Part shown: positions 9,796-19,875 of the stretch, one piece after another
How positions within the stretch are numbered: position 1 is the stretch's first letter
How the letters are laid out: the number at the start of each line of letters is the position of its first letter
NCBI RefSeq assembly: GCF_017873215.1
Contig: NZ_JAGGKA010000024.1
Coordinates: 1 to 62,260 of the forward strand
Reading direction: 5' to 3'
Origin: Clostridium tetanomorphum
GTDB taxonomy: Bacteria; Bacillota; Clostridia; Clostridiales; Clostridiaceae
DNA: 62,260 bases
Position numbers and translations under genes: made by a program
The notes under the pieces: model-generated
Database searches by the model: none
Seen by the model: the letters and a program-made list of their open reading frames with translations, nothing else
What the model was told of the DNA's origin: nothing

Positions 9796-11031
9796 TTAAT
9801 ATATTTTAACGCTCTTATTTTCCTTTAGATTTTTGTAAGCTTGTAGTGCTAATACTGCTTGCTCTGTAGCTTTTGAATCTTTTTTACTTTTTCTTATGTG
9901 TGAAAATCCTCCATCTGCTGTCTTAAATGTCATAAGAGCATCTATCATTGTTTTTTTATTTTTTACAAATCTATCTTCTGTTGGATCTATACCATTAGCA
10001 CAAAGCCCCATTATTACTTGACATATACTTTCACAGTTTTCTAAATCATAACATGAAAAGGCTGCATTCTCTGTTTGAAGATCAGATAATTTTTTTACAC
10101 CTTCATCTATAGCTTTTTTAACTTCTGCTTCATTTTTATAAGGAGCTAAAGCTATAAGTGCCATTCCTGTCATATCTGGATCTGCTTTTATGCCAGCAAA
10201 ATCCCATCCTTTATCTTTTGTACGATTATCTAATATAGCTTCTACAAGTTTTTTTCTTGTCCACATAACTGAATCAGGAACATCATAAGATTTTGAATCT
10301 AATGCAATAAGACCATATACATAAGCATTAATTCCTTGACTTTCTAAATCTTCATTATTATATACCTTTTCTAACAAATTATATCCAGCAACATTTGTTG
10401 GATCTGCCTTAGCTGCAGGAAGCCCTAAAATCATTCTTTCATAATCTGTAGGCTGTGCTAAAACTCCATTTGAATTTTTTAAATCCCCTTCAATTTTTTT
10501 AATATAAGTATCCGGTATTATTCTACCTGCTTTTAAAAGAGCTATTGATTCCCATTCTGTTTCTATACCTTTTTTCTCTATAGAATTTATTGTAGTGTCT
10601 ATTGTAGTATTAACTATTTCTTTATGCTTATAATCTACAGTATCTGGATTACTTATTTTTTCTTTTATCTTAAAGGTATAACTTCTTGGAGCCTTTATAA
10701 GCTTCAATTCTTTTGAACGAACTTTGCCACCAATATTTAAAGTATAAATTTCTCCAACCTTATAACCTTCCTTAGGTGAAGATACAGTTATAGTTTTTCC
10801 ATCTTTTAAATTTATTTCAGTTTCTAATATGTTCCCATTGCTATCCTTTATAGTAATTTCTCTCTTAGTTTCAGCATCATAATTTACTTCTTGGTTAAAT
10901 TTTATATTCCAAGTCTTATGTATATCATCTATTTCTTTGTTTATTTCTGCTGCTTTAGCATAACTACATAATGAAAAAAATATTCCAGTAGTCAATGACA
11001 ACTTAATATAAAGACTTTTATTCTTTAACAT
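9796..11031 (-). CDS. Secreted protein with an Ig-like domain and one alpha/alpha-barrel unit
   Basis: The chosen ATG at 11031 (MLKNKSLY) has GGGGAGG seven bases upstream; a further in-frame start at 11073 would add 14 residues before the signal peptide and has no such site. The product is 411 aa. Residues 1-28 are a signal peptide ending in YAKAAE. Residues ~40-125 form an SbsA/Big_5-like Ig domain (WNIKFNQEV and GEIYTLNIGGKV). Residues ~140-405 form one barrel unit with repeats such as DKGWDFAGIKADPDMTGMA and TADGGFSHIRKSK. It is the smallest barrel protein of the set and lacks both DUF4430 and the shared C-terminal domain. It is the last gene before the internal riboswitch, 97 nt after the 1815-aa gene. 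A corrinoid role is inferred from context. Confidence 0.75.
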   Translation of the reverse strand: MLKNKSLYIKLSLTTGIFFSLCSYAKAAEINKEIDDIHKTWNIKFNQEVNYDAETKREITIKDSNGNILETEINLKDGKTITVSSPKEGYKVGEIYTLNIGGKVRSKELKLIKAPRSYTFKIKEKISNPDTVDYKHKEIVNTTIDTTINSIEKKGIETEWESIALLKAGRIIPDTYIKKIEGDLKNSNGVLAQPTDYERMILGLPAAKADPTNVAGYNLLEKVYNNEDLESQGINAYVYGLIALDSKSYDVPDSVMWTRKKLVEAILDNRTKDKGWDFAGIKADPDMTGMALIALAPYKNEAEVKKAIDEGVKKLSDLQTENAAFSCYDLENCESICQVIMGLCANGIDPTEDRFVKNKKTMIDALMTFKTADGGFSHIRKSKKDSKATEQAVLALQAYKNLKENKSVKIY

Positions 11032-11127
11032 AAAAAATCCTCCCCTTAACTTAAATAGTACGTCTTTACCCATAGATAATATATTTGGAAGGGATTTTTA
11101 CAAAGTAAGAAATCCCAACCTTATTCA

Positions 11128-14100
11128 TTATCTAACTGGTATTTCTATTATATTTGAAAGATAGTTCATTTCTTCTAAACTATCCCAAACAAATGCTTTA
11201 ACTTCATATTCTCCTTCTTTTGGAAGCTTTAATATTCCATCTAGTTCTACATTTTTACCACTTTCTATATTTTGCTTTACTGCAACATAGTTTGTGAGCC
11301 TTCCATTTTTATCAAATAATCCTACTATTAAAGTTACATTTTTATCTTCCTTGCTATTATTTATAGCTTGTACAGTTATTTTGGCATCAGAATTTAACTT
11401 AAATTCCTTTATATTTGTTAGATTTTTAATTTCTAGGCCTTGTGGAATTACTTCTCCTTTTGCTTTTACATTTACTCTACACTGAGCAAATTTTCCATTT
11501 TCTGATGCAACTTTTATTATTACTTCTCCTTCTCCTAAAGCTGTTACATTTCCATTTTCATCTACCATAGCTATTTTAGTGTTATTACTTGTCCAAATCA
11601 TTTTCTTATTTGTAGAGTTTTCTGGTAATATTGTGACATTAAGCTTTAAACTTTCTCCTACTTTTAATTCTACTAAAGTTTTATCTAGTAATATATTTTC
11701 AACTTCAACTTTACTAGGCATAAAATTAAATTTATATATAGATCCTTTTCCTTCTTTAAAGTTTTTATATGCTACTAAAGCTCTTAATGCTTGTTCTGTA
11801 GCTAATTCATTATATTTATTATCTCTAAATCCAAAGGTTCCTTCTTCTGTTTTATATTTCATTAAAGCATCTATTGCAGTATTATGATTTTTGATAAACC
11901 TACTATCAATAGCTAAATCTATATTAAGTGAAGAAAGTGCTAATATAACCATAGAAATACTATTGCTGTTTTCACTTCCTCTAGACTTAAAACCACCTGT
12001 TAATGTCTGCATATTTGAAAGCGTAATCAATGCATTGTCTATAACTTCTTTTACTTCCTTTTTACTATTATAATAAGGTGCTAAAGCAGATATTGTCATT
12101 GCTGTAGCATCTGGATCTGCACTACTTCCAAAAAATGTCCATCCATTATCCTTTGTTTTTCCCTCTAAAATAGTCTGTATAAGTGTTTCTCTATTCCATT
12201 TACTTTCTTTTGGTATATTAAAGTTTCCTGAGTCCAATGCAATAAGACCAAATACATAGGCATTTAACCCTTGATTTAAGTCTCCATTGTATATTTTTTC
12301 AACAAGATTATATCCGCCTACATTAGTTGGGTCTCCTCCAGCAGCTAAAATACTAATAATCTTTTTAGCATACTCAGTATCGTTACTTAATTGTCCTTTT
12401 GCATCTACTATTTGTTTTGTAACTTTTCCCAAATAACCCTTTGATACTTCTTTGCCTGCTTTATTTAACTCAACAGCGTACCAATCATTATTTAGTAATA
12501 AATTCTTACTTATTATTTTGTCTATTGATTCATTCATTATTAATGTATAATCTTTTGGTTTTTCTTCTTCTAGATTATCTTTTATGTTCTCTTTTATCAT
12601 GTCATAAATAGGCTTTTTATTTAACATTTGAACTAATGCAGAAAAAGCATAATAGGAAGCTTCTGAGTTTTCAAATCCAAGGCCCTCTCCTTGAGAATAT
12701 CCTGATGTAGAAGCATCTCTTCCTTCAAATTTACTTTTTAACATACCATCTAAAATAGTCTTTCCATTCTTACTCCACTGCCATGATAGTGGATCTATAT
12801 TATTAGATAAAAGTGCCTGTACCACAGCTCCAGTAGCAGCAGGACTATTAACAAAAGTGCTTCCAGCCTTCATATCAAAGGCACCATCTTCATTTTGATT
12901 GTCCTTAAAGAATGTTATTAATTCATTTATTTTATTTTCTACTCCTAAAATATCTTTATGCTTAGCTAAGGCTGTAGCTGCTAATGCTTCTGTTTTAATA
13001 TATTTATATGATGAATCTGTTTCTTTATAGTTTGAATCATTTAACATATTTAAAAGGGCTTTAATAGCTGATTCTTTATCATATTTTCCCTCTGCTAGAT
13101 CCAAAGCTATAATACAATAAGCTTGAGTTTCTATAGAATTTTGATCCATAGCCTCATTTACTATAAATTTTCCTTTATTTATTCCATCTAACATTTGGGC
13201 TTTTTCTAATACTTCTATAAGATTTACTTCTACATCTTTTACTCTATCATTTCTAGGATCTAATCCTGCTCCTAAAAGAGCTATAATTGTTTTTGAAACT
13301 TGTAATGCAGTAGAATTTCTAGAATATCTGTATATGTTTTCTTTTACTATATTTTTATCCACACCTGCTAAAACCGCTGATGATGATGCTAAAAATTCAT
13401 ATTTTCCATAAGCCATATAGTGATTTTTTAAAAATTCTATTTCTTTATTCAGTCTATCACTATAATCAATTTGTGGAGGAATTGTTATCTTTATTTTTAT
13501 GCTATCTTTTATTCCTTCACTACCTGTAATATATGCAGTAATTTCTACTTCTCCTTCTTTTAAAGCTTGAACTACTCCATTTTTTACTGTAGCAATCTTC
13601 TCATCTGAACTTTTCCATGAAATAGCTGCATCTTTAATAACCACGTTATTGTAATCAAAAGCCTTAGCTTCTAAATTAAGTTTTCCTCCATTATAAACTT
13701 GATTTTCTCCATAAACTTGCACTTTAACAGGTACACTTATATCTTCATATTTAAGCTTTTTATACATAGAACTCATAGTATTTAAGTCAACTAAAGCTGC
13801 AAGTACATGTGCAGTTGCTAAATCTGATGTTATGCCAGAATTAGGCTGAAGCATAAACTGATTATCTTTTTTACATTTCAACATTCCATCTACCATGGAT
13901 ATCTTTTTATCTCCATCTTTTACACACCAATAATCAGATTTTGTATCTTCCCCTAAGCATATAAGCCCCTGAATTGTAAGTGCTGTATCCGATGAACTCT
14001 CTATAAGACCATTTTTATCTTGTTTAGATTTTAAATATTTCTTAATTCCTTCTATAACTTCTGTAGTATTTTTTATATCCTTATGATTTGATAAAGCAAT

Positions 14101-16575
14101 TAAACTCCAAGCTGTATGGTCTATGTATGGCGTATATTCATCCTCAGTCTGTTCTTCCATGAAATCATCCCAATAACCTGGTGTTATTGCCCCAAAAGAA
14201 ATTTTTCCATCTCCTTCATTATGAGCTTTACTTAAAAGTGCCCCAATTACTTTTTCCTTATCATATTGAACTTCTGCCATATCCATAGCTATAATAGCTT
14301 TAGCAATATATTCTGATGTATTTTCTTTTTCGTAATTATAATTTATTAAAAGTTTAGTATAATCTTTATCTCTATAATTTTTAGGATTTTTCCCAACACC
14401 TATAATATTCATAACATTTCTAGCATTATTATGTAATCCTTCCATTCCATAAATATTTACTTTGCTTAAAAGCTTATCTGTATCCACTCCAGCTCTTCTT
14501 AAAGCCATTGATGTTATAAAATCAAGACTTTTAAAACTATTATCCTTCCAAGTTTCATAATATGAAAGAGCATTATCTATAACATTTTGTAAGTTTTCAT
14601 CTTTATTTATACTTTCCTTAAACTTAAGTATAGCATTTTGAAGCTTTGTGTTAGCAGTATTTACATCATCTGTAGTTAACCCTTCTTTGTTTAATACACT
14701 TTTTGCTTCATCTATTGATTTTTGAAGTAAATCTTTAGCTCCCTGTGAATACTCACCTACTCCTGAACCAATCTTGGCAGCATTTAAAATTTTTTCTCCT
14801 TCATCTATTGAATTTACAAGAAAAGTCTTATCTACTATTTTATTTCCCTTTTCTACTACTACTTTACAATAAGGTCTTGATATATCTCTTCTATTTGTAT
14901 CTTTATTAAATCTAACTGCTGAAATTTCATAAGTTCCTTCTTTATCAAATTTAAATGTAACATTTCCTTCTTTATCTGTATTAATATATTTTCCATTAAC
15001 TATATAATCTTTGTTATCAACTAATATTTTCGCATCATTTATACCAACTTCTTTTGATTCATTAGTATTTACATCATATTTTGATCCTAAAAGTTTTAAA
15101 TTAATATTTTCTCCTGATTTTACTTTAATAACATTTTTATCAAAATAAGAATATGTATTTTTCTCATAATCTTCTTGGAAGAAAACTACTACATTATCTC
15201 CATCTTTTATATTTACTTTATTCATATAGTCTGGTGCATAATTATTATTTATGTAATACATCCAGCCATCTTTTGAACTCAGTGATCCTTGTCTAACACC
15301 AGCTATATTATCTATGAAAGTACATCCATTTGAATTAAATTTATTATTATCCTTGCAATCAATATTTTCATTTTCTAATGCTTTAATAATAGCATGTACT
15401 GCTGTAATATCCTTACTATTCTCTGCAGCCCCATAAGCTTTCAAATCAAAGTTATTTACCTCTATCTCCTTTTCAGGGATTATAGTATGATCATTTGCTT
15501 CAATCCTTACTTTTACCTTTATATTATTTTTTTCACTATCATCACCTATATTGCTTTGCTCTTTTATTACTACCTTTTCTTTGTCTGTAGGTATAATATC
15601 CTTTCCATTAGCCCATACTTCAAATTCTCCAGCATTTTCTCCTTTTATTGTTACTTTTCCATCCTTGTCTGTAGCTACTATTTTATCACCAAAGTGAACT
15701 GTTGCTCCTTCTGCTGGTATATACTTATAATCTCCTTCATCTGAAATAGAGATTTTTTCAACATTAATATTTAATTCTTCATTTTTAGAAATTTCCTTGG
15801 ATGATACAGTAGTTTTAGCCACTGTTGGAATTAACCCATCATTTTCGTATATAATTATATTTTCATTTTCTATAATATTTTCATTAAATCTATTTATAGA
15901 ACTACTTTCATTATTTATGATGAAATTATACATAGTTCCATCTTCAGTCATTGTATATCCACTATCTATATCAAAAGTTACACCTTGTATTTTTGCCATT
16001 TTTAATGCATTTCTCAAAGCGAAATGTACTGGCTGATTTTTTAGCATTATTATTTTGTCATTTAATATATTATTTTTGTCCTTATTAAATACCTTTACAT
16101 TTACATTAACAAAATCATTTTGATAACTATCATACGATGGAATTAAGTCTTGAGATGACTTAGCATAATAAAAAAATACATAGTCACCATCTTTAACATT
16201 CTGAGTCTTAGCTACATCATTTGGCATCATGAAATTAACCTTATACATCCAACCACTGCTATTACTATAGTAGCCATCATCTACCCCATTTTTTTGCTCT
16301 GCTATACTTTCAATCCATCCATTATCCTTTATTTCAGTTTTTAATCTTGTAGCTTTTAGTGCATCTTCTGCTGTGGGATTATCACCTTCTAAAATTATTT
16401 TACTTGGTGCAAATAAAATTTCGTTATACATTCCTACAACTGCTACGTTAACGTTTGTTTTTTTGTTTCCCTCTGCAAAAACTTTAGAATCTTTTAAAAT
16501 TCCAAAATTAAAAGAAGATAAAAGCATTAGAAAGGTTAGTAAAAAAGATACTATCTTTTTATAATTTTTTTTCAT
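11128..16575 (-). CDS. 1815-aa secreted multidomain transcobalamin-like protein
   Basis: A signal peptide (1-35) is followed by DUF4430-1 (~40-145, SSGWMYKVNFMMP and GDYVFFYYAKS), a degenerate DUF4430-like domain (~150-245), an Ig-like domain (~250-335), DUF4430-3 (~345-455, KDGWMYYINNNYAPD), an Ig-like domain (~470-560), a FIVAR-type helical segment (~570-640, LLQKSIDEAKSVL), barrel unit 1 (~650-930), Big_2 (~935-1015), barrel units 2 (~1020-1310) and 3 (~1320-1590, KDNGWTFFGSSADPDATAM), another Big_2 (~1600-1690), and the shared C-terminal domain (~1710-1815). It is the largest protein of the window and probably spans a long distance from the cell. The ATG has AAGGGGGA. It sits 51 nt after the ECF S-component gene, so receptor-like domains and importer are co-transcribed. 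Function is inferred. Confidence 0.82.
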   Translation of the reverse strand: MKKNYKKIVSFLLTFLMLLSSFNFGILKDSKVFAEGNKKTNVNVAVVGMYNEILFAPSKIILEGDNPTAEDALKATRLKTEIKDNGWIESIAEQKNGVDDGYYSNSSGWMYKVNFMMPNDVAKTQNVKDGDYVFFYYAKSSQDLIPSYDSYQNDFVNVNVKVFNKDKNNILNDKIIMLKNQPVHFALRNALKMAKIQGVTFDIDSGYTMTEDGTMYNFIINNESSSINRFNENIIENENIIIYENDGLIPTVAKTTVSSKEISKNEELNINVEKISISDEGDYKYIPAEGATVHFGDKIVATDKDGKVTIKGENAGEFEVWANGKDIIPTDKEKVVIKEQSNIGDDSEKNNIKVKVRIEANDHTIIPEKEIEVNNFDLKAYGAAENSKDITAVHAIIKALENENIDCKDNNKFNSNGCTFIDNIAGVRQGSLSSKDGWMYYINNNYAPDYMNKVNIKDGDNVVVFFQEDYEKNTYSYFDKNVIKVKSGENINLKLLGSKYDVNTNESKEVGINDAKILVDNKDYIVNGKYINTDKEGNVTFKFDKEGTYEISAVRFNKDTNRRDISRPYCKVVVEKGNKIVDKTFLVNSIDEGEKILNAAKIGSGVGEYSQGAKDLLQKSIDEAKSVLNKEGLTTDDVNTANTKLQNAILKFKESINKDENLQNVIDNALSYYETWKDNSFKSLDFITSMALRRAGVDTDKLLSKVNIYGMEGLHNNARNVMNIIGVGKNPKNYRDKDYTKLLINYNYEKENTSEYIAKAIIAMDMAEVQYDKEKVIGALLSKAHNEGDGKISFGAITPGYWDDFMEEQTEDEYTPYIDHTAWSLIALSNHKDIKNTTEVIEGIKKYLKSKQDKNGLIESSSDTALTIQGLICLGEDTKSDYWCVKDGDKKISMVDGMLKCKKDNQFMLQPNSGITSDLATAHVLAALVDLNTMSSMYKKLKYEDISVPVKVQVYGENQVYNGGKLNLEAKAFDYNNVVIKDAAISWKSSDEKIATVKNGVVQALKEGEVEITAYITGSEGIKDSIKIKITIPPQIDYSDRLNKEIEFLKNHYMAYGKYEFLASSSAVLAGVDKNIVKENIYRYSRNSTALQVSKTIIALLGAGLDPRNDRVKDVEVNLIEVLEKAQMLDGINKGKFIVNEAMDQNSIETQAYCIIALDLAEGKYDKESAIKALLNMLNDSNYKETDSSYKYIKTEALAATALAKHKDILGVENKINELITFFKDNQNEDGAFDMKAGSTFVNSPAATGAVVQALLSNNIDPLSWQWSKNGKTILDGMLKSKFEGRDASTSGYSQGEGLGFENSEASYYAFSALVQMLNKKPIYDMIKENIKDNLEEEKPKDYTLIMNESIDKIISKNLLLNNDWYAVELNKAGKEVSKGYLGKVTKQIVDAKGQLSNDTEYAKKIISILAAGGDPTNVGGYNLVEKIYNGDLNQGLNAYVFGLIALDSGNFNIPKESKWNRETLIQTILEGKTKDNGWTFFGSSADPDATAMTISALAPYYNSKKEVKEVIDNALITLSNMQTLTGGFKSRGSENSNSISMVILALSSLNIDLAIDSRFIKNHNTAIDALMKYKTEEGTFGFRDNKYNELATEQALRALVAYKNFKEGKGSIYKFNFMPSKVEVENILLDKTLVELKVGESLKLNVTILPENSTNKKMIWTSNNTKIAMVDENGNVTALGEGEVIIKVASENGKFAQCRVNVKAKGEVIPQGLEIKNLTNIKEFKLNSDAKITVQAINNSKEDKNVTLIVGLFDKNGRLTNYVAVKQNIESGKNVELDGILKLPKEGEYEVKAFVWDSLEEMNYLSNIIEIPVR

Positions 16576-16626
16576 TAGTGTTCCCCCTTATAATTTAATT
16601 TATCTCATGCAATTATATATTTAAAC

Positions 16627-17340
16627 TTATAGATTTTTATTTCCTATTGTTTTATTTTTAATTCTTATAGCTTTATTTCTCTTATTATATCTTTCTAAAG
16701 CTTCTATAAAACTTTCTCCAAATAATTTTGCAAAAATTATATTGCCTATTGCGTGGGATGTATCATGCCAAAAGCTTAATACATTTCCTGCTAATATGGT
16801 TTTTAATGTAACTGGCCTCATAAACTCTAGAACATACCATTGATTTAATATAGTTCCATATATATATCCCCAAATTCCACATATTATTATGAATCCATTT
16901 ATCCCCAACTTACTAACTTTATTTCTAAAAGCTCCAAAGAAAACACCACACAATCCCCATCCTAGCATCTGCCATGGTGTCCATGGCCCATGACCTAAAA
17001 AGAAGTTTGAAATAAATGCACACATAGAACCTACCATAAAACCATTTACAGGTCCTAATGTATATCCTGTTACTGCACATATAAATGTAACAGGTTGAAA
17101 ACCTGGTATAGCTGCAAATGGTACTCTTAATATTCCACCTAGTGCTGACATGGTTGCAAGAGCAGCCATAGTTCTGCTATTCATTTCTTTGGTTTCAAAT
17201 AGAACTATAACTGTTCCTATAATAAATAATGCAGATATTTCTACAGCTCTTTCCAATGCAAACTCAAAATATGTCATTGAAAGTAATATTATTGTATATA
17301 AAATAATAATTATAGGCCCTATTTTAATCTTTTTTTTCAT
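16627..17340 (-). CDS. ECF transporter S component, CbrT-like (candidate corrinoid binder)
   Basis: A 237-aa integral membrane protein with about six hydrophobic segments. Landmarks are ALGGILRVPFAAIPGFQPVT near residue 65 and GPWTPWQMLGWGLCG near residue 120, typical of the ECF substrate-binding family that includes the CbrT cobalamin/cobinamide carriers. Its ATG directly follows the TAA of the ATPase gene, so the two are translationally coupled. An S subunit sets the specificity of an ECF importer. Here specificity for B12 or precursors is inferred from the operon's riboswitch and the transcobalamin-like neighbours; the sequence alone could also fit another vitamin. Confidence 0.75.
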   Translation of the reverse strand: MKKKIKIGPIIIILYTIILLSMTYFEFALERAVEISALFIIGTVIVLFETKEMNSRTMAALATMSALGGILRVPFAAIPGFQPVTFICAVTGYTLGPVNGFMVGSMCAFISNFFLGHGPWTPWQMLGWGLCGVFFGAFRNKVSKLGINGFIIICGIWGYIYGTILNQWYVLEFMRPVTLKTILAGNVLSFWHDTSHAIGNIIFAKLFGESFIEALERYNKRNKAIRIKNKTIGNKNL

Positions 17341-18963
17341 TTATATCACCTTTAAAATTTCAATAGCATCTTCAGATTTTATAACTCTGCATTTTTTCTT
17401 AAATACTTTAGCAATTTGTGGCGAATAATATATGGAATTATATAATATAGCATTGGCAGCTCCTTTTGCTACAATTTCACCATTAAACATAAGTACTACA
17501 GAGTCAACATAGTCCCCAGCAAAATCAGCATCGTGAGTTATAAGTACAATAGATTTCCCTCGTGAAGATAATTCTTTTATGATTCCTCCAAGCTTTTCCT
17601 TTGCTGTAGAATCCATCCCTCGTGTAGGCTCGTCCAAAATAAGAATGTCTGGGTCTGCAACCAATGTGCAGGCAATAGCTGTTCTTTGCTTTTCTCCACC
17701 ACTTAAATCTCTCGGATTTCTGTCTTTTAAGTGTGTTAAATCTAAAAGTTTTAATACGTCACTAACTCTTTTCTCATCATATTCATCAATGTTTTCTAAA
17801 GTATATCCTACTTCTTGAAAAACAGTTTTTCTTCCAAAATAGTCATTTGGATTTTGCGAAAGATATCCTATTTTTTTAATTCTTTTATCCATATTAATCT
17901 TTTTCAAATTTTCATTTTCTATTAGAATCTTTCCAGTATAGCTATCTATAAGTCCACATATTATTTTAAAAAGAGTACTTTTCCCTGCACCATTTTCGCC
18001 CATAACTGACATTATTTCACCTTTATGCAATTTTAAATTTATATTATTTAAAGTTTTACTTCCTTTTTCATACTCAAAATTTAATTTATTAACTTCCATG
18101 ATGCACTGTGAATAGTTTTTATTTTCTTCTTCTACTTTTATTTCTTTAAAATTCATCTCTTCTAAAACTTCTCTGCCTTCTTTAACACTTACAGGTATTG
18201 TATTTATACCTGCTTTCTTAAATATGTATGCAATATTGGGTAAATGATATTTTCTATGTATGTTTTCAGGTATGTCATGTGGAGTTCCTTCTCCAATAAT
18301 TCTTCCTTCTTCCATAAATATAATTCTATCTGCCATATGGAAACATTTATCCAATCTTTGTTCTACAAGAATTACGGTTTTCCCCATATCTCTATTTAGC
18401 TTTTTTATAGAATTTAAAACCTCTTCTCCTGCTATAGGATCAAGCTGAGATATTGGCTCATCAAATAATATAATATCTGGATCCATAGATACTACTGAGG
18501 CTATCGCTACCCTTTGTTTTTGCCCTCCAGATATTTCTGTGGTTTGCCTGTCTTTTATATCATTTAATCCAAGTAATGAAATTACTTCTGCCACATTTCT
18601 TTTCATTATTTCTACATCTGTATTAAGATTTTCAAGTCCAAAAGCAATTTCTCTTTCTACATCCTGAAGAATAATTTGTTTCTCAGGATGTTGATAAACC
18701 ATCCCTACGCTTTTTACCATATTATACTTATCAATATTCTCAATATTTTTACCTTTTATATATACCTCACCTTTTAATGTTCCTCCATAATAATCTGGAA
18801 TTATTCTATTTAAAAGCCTTACAAGGGTAGATTTTCCACATCCTGATGGTCCCACAATTAATACAAGTTCTCCTTCTTTTATAGATAAGCTTATATCTTT
18901 TAAGGCACTACTTTCACTTTCTGGATAATTAAATGTAACTTTGTCTATATTTATTATTTCCAA
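17341..18963 (-). CDS. Fused duplicated ECF ATPase (EcfA-EcfA')
   Basis: Two complete ABC ATPase halves lie in one chain. The first has Walker A GPSGCGKSTL, signature SGGQKQR and Walker B IILFDEP; the second has GENGAGKSTL, LSGGEKQR and ILILDEP. The start is taken as TTG at 18963 (product MEIINIDKV, 540 aa) because GGGGGTGG lies five bases before it; in-frame starts at 18978 (TTG) and 18972 (GTG) overlap that site and are less likely. The gene overlaps the T-component gene by 10 nt and abuts the S-component gene. The protein supplies ATP hydrolysis for the ECF importer. It may also power CbiMNQ, because no cbiO lies near that locus (inference). Confidence 0.88.
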   Translation of the reverse strand: MEIINIDKVTFNYPESESSALKDISLSIKEGELVLIVGPSGCGKSTLVRLLNRIIPDYYGGTLKGEVYIKGKNIENIDKYNMVKSVGMVYQHPEKQIILQDVEREIAFGLENLNTDVEIMKRNVAEVISLLGLNDIKDRQTTEISGGQKQRVAIASVVSMDPDIILFDEPISQLDPIAGEEVLNSIKKLNRDMGKTVILVEQRLDKCFHMADRIIFMEEGRIIGEGTPHDIPENIHRKYHLPNIAYIFKKAGINTIPVSVKEGREVLEEMNFKEIKVEEENKNYSQCIMEVNKLNFEYEKGSKTLNNINLKLHKGEIMSVMGENGAGKSTLFKIICGLIDSYTGKILIENENLKKINMDKRIKKIGYLSQNPNDYFGRKTVFQEVGYTLENIDEYDEKRVSDVLKLLDLTHLKDRNPRDLSGGEKQRTAIACTLVADPDILILDEPTRGMDSTAKEKLGGIIKELSSRGKSIVLITHDADFAGDYVDSVVLMFNGEIVAKGAANAILYNSIYYSPQIAKVFKKKCRVIKSEDAIEILKVI

Positions 18964-19856
18964 TTTTTCCACCCCCAATATATTAATGATGGAACAAACA
19001 TCATTATAGAAAGTATATATCCTTCAATTGATAACGCCTTTATTGGATTATCTACTTTAGGATAAAAGTTTAAAACATTAAAACCTTTAAAATTAAAATA
19101 CTGAAAATATACGAAAATACAAATATATATTAAAATGAAAGCTATATCCCTATATGTGAATTTTTCATGGAAATAGGAGCTTCTTTTTTTCAAAGCCCCA
19201 TATCCCCTTGAATACATAGATTCTGCCATATCTGCCGAATCTTCTAAACTTGATAAAAATAGTATATTTACTATATTTCCACTAGCCTTAATTGTTTTTT
19301 TCATATCTTTATGAAGCATTTTATTTCCTCTAAGCTTTTCAACATTAACTATGTTTTCATAGGAGGTCATCATAGTAGGAAAAAGTCTTATAGTCATACT
19401 CATAAGTAATGAAGACTTTTTTAAAAACTTAGAGAAAAATCCAAAAGCTCTATCAGGGTGAATTATTAAATTTCCCAAACCAAAAGTAAGTGTTACACAC
19501 ATAACTCTGATACCATTAAATATTCCATAAATTACAGCTTCTAAAGTAATTCTCATAGGTCCTAATACAGGGTAATTTATATGCCCCTCATATATTACAG
19601 TACTCCCATCATGAACCATAATAGGATTTAATATAACAATTAATAACGCAAAGGGTAATATAATTTTTCCATATGTAAATAAATCTTTTAGGGAACCATC
19701 TAAATATGCAAGAATTAAAAGACTTATTAACATTGTGAATAAATATATTGGATTATTTATTTGTAAAAACAATATAATATACACTGTAAGAAACAGTATC
19801 CCTGTTAGAGGATGCAGTTTTTGTAAAAATGTATTTCTATTTTTATATATGAGCAT
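18954..19856 (-). CDS. ECF transporter T component
   Basis: A CbiQ/EcfT-family membrane protein of 300 aa with several hydrophobic helices and the cytoplasmic coupling region containing DSADMAESMYSRGYG, matching the Ala-Arg-Gly type motif that contacts the ATPases. The start is set at ATG 19856 (MLIYKNRN), eight bases after AGGAAG; the upstream in-frame GTG at 19865 overlaps that site. It connects the fused ATPase to the S component. It is the third gene of the riboswitch-led operon and starts 20 nt after the CWB2 wall-protein gene. Confidence 0.88.
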   Translation of the reverse strand: MLIYKNRNTFLQKLHPLTGILFLTVYIILFLQINNPIYLFTMLISLLILAYLDGSLKDLFTYGKIILPFALLIVILNPIMVHDGSTVIYEGHINYPVLGPMRITLEAVIYGIFNGIRVMCVTLTFGLGNLIIHPDRAFGFFSKFLKKSSLLMSMTIRLFPTMMTSYENIVNVEKLRGNKMLHKDMKKTIKASGNIVNILFLSSLEDSADMAESMYSRGYGALKKRSSYFHEKFTYRDIAFILIYICIFVYFQYFNFKGFNVLNFYPKVDNPIKALSIEGYILSIMMFVPSLIYWGWKNWK

Positions 19857-19875
19857 ATAAATCACTTCCTATGAA

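Noticed and set aside
142-16575. The barrel proteins could be squalene-hopene cyclases or prenyltransferases.
   Set aside because: They share QxxGGF-type repeats with those enzymes, but no DXDD acid motif is visible, they are secreted and fused to DUF4430 and Ig domains, and no terpene genes lie near.
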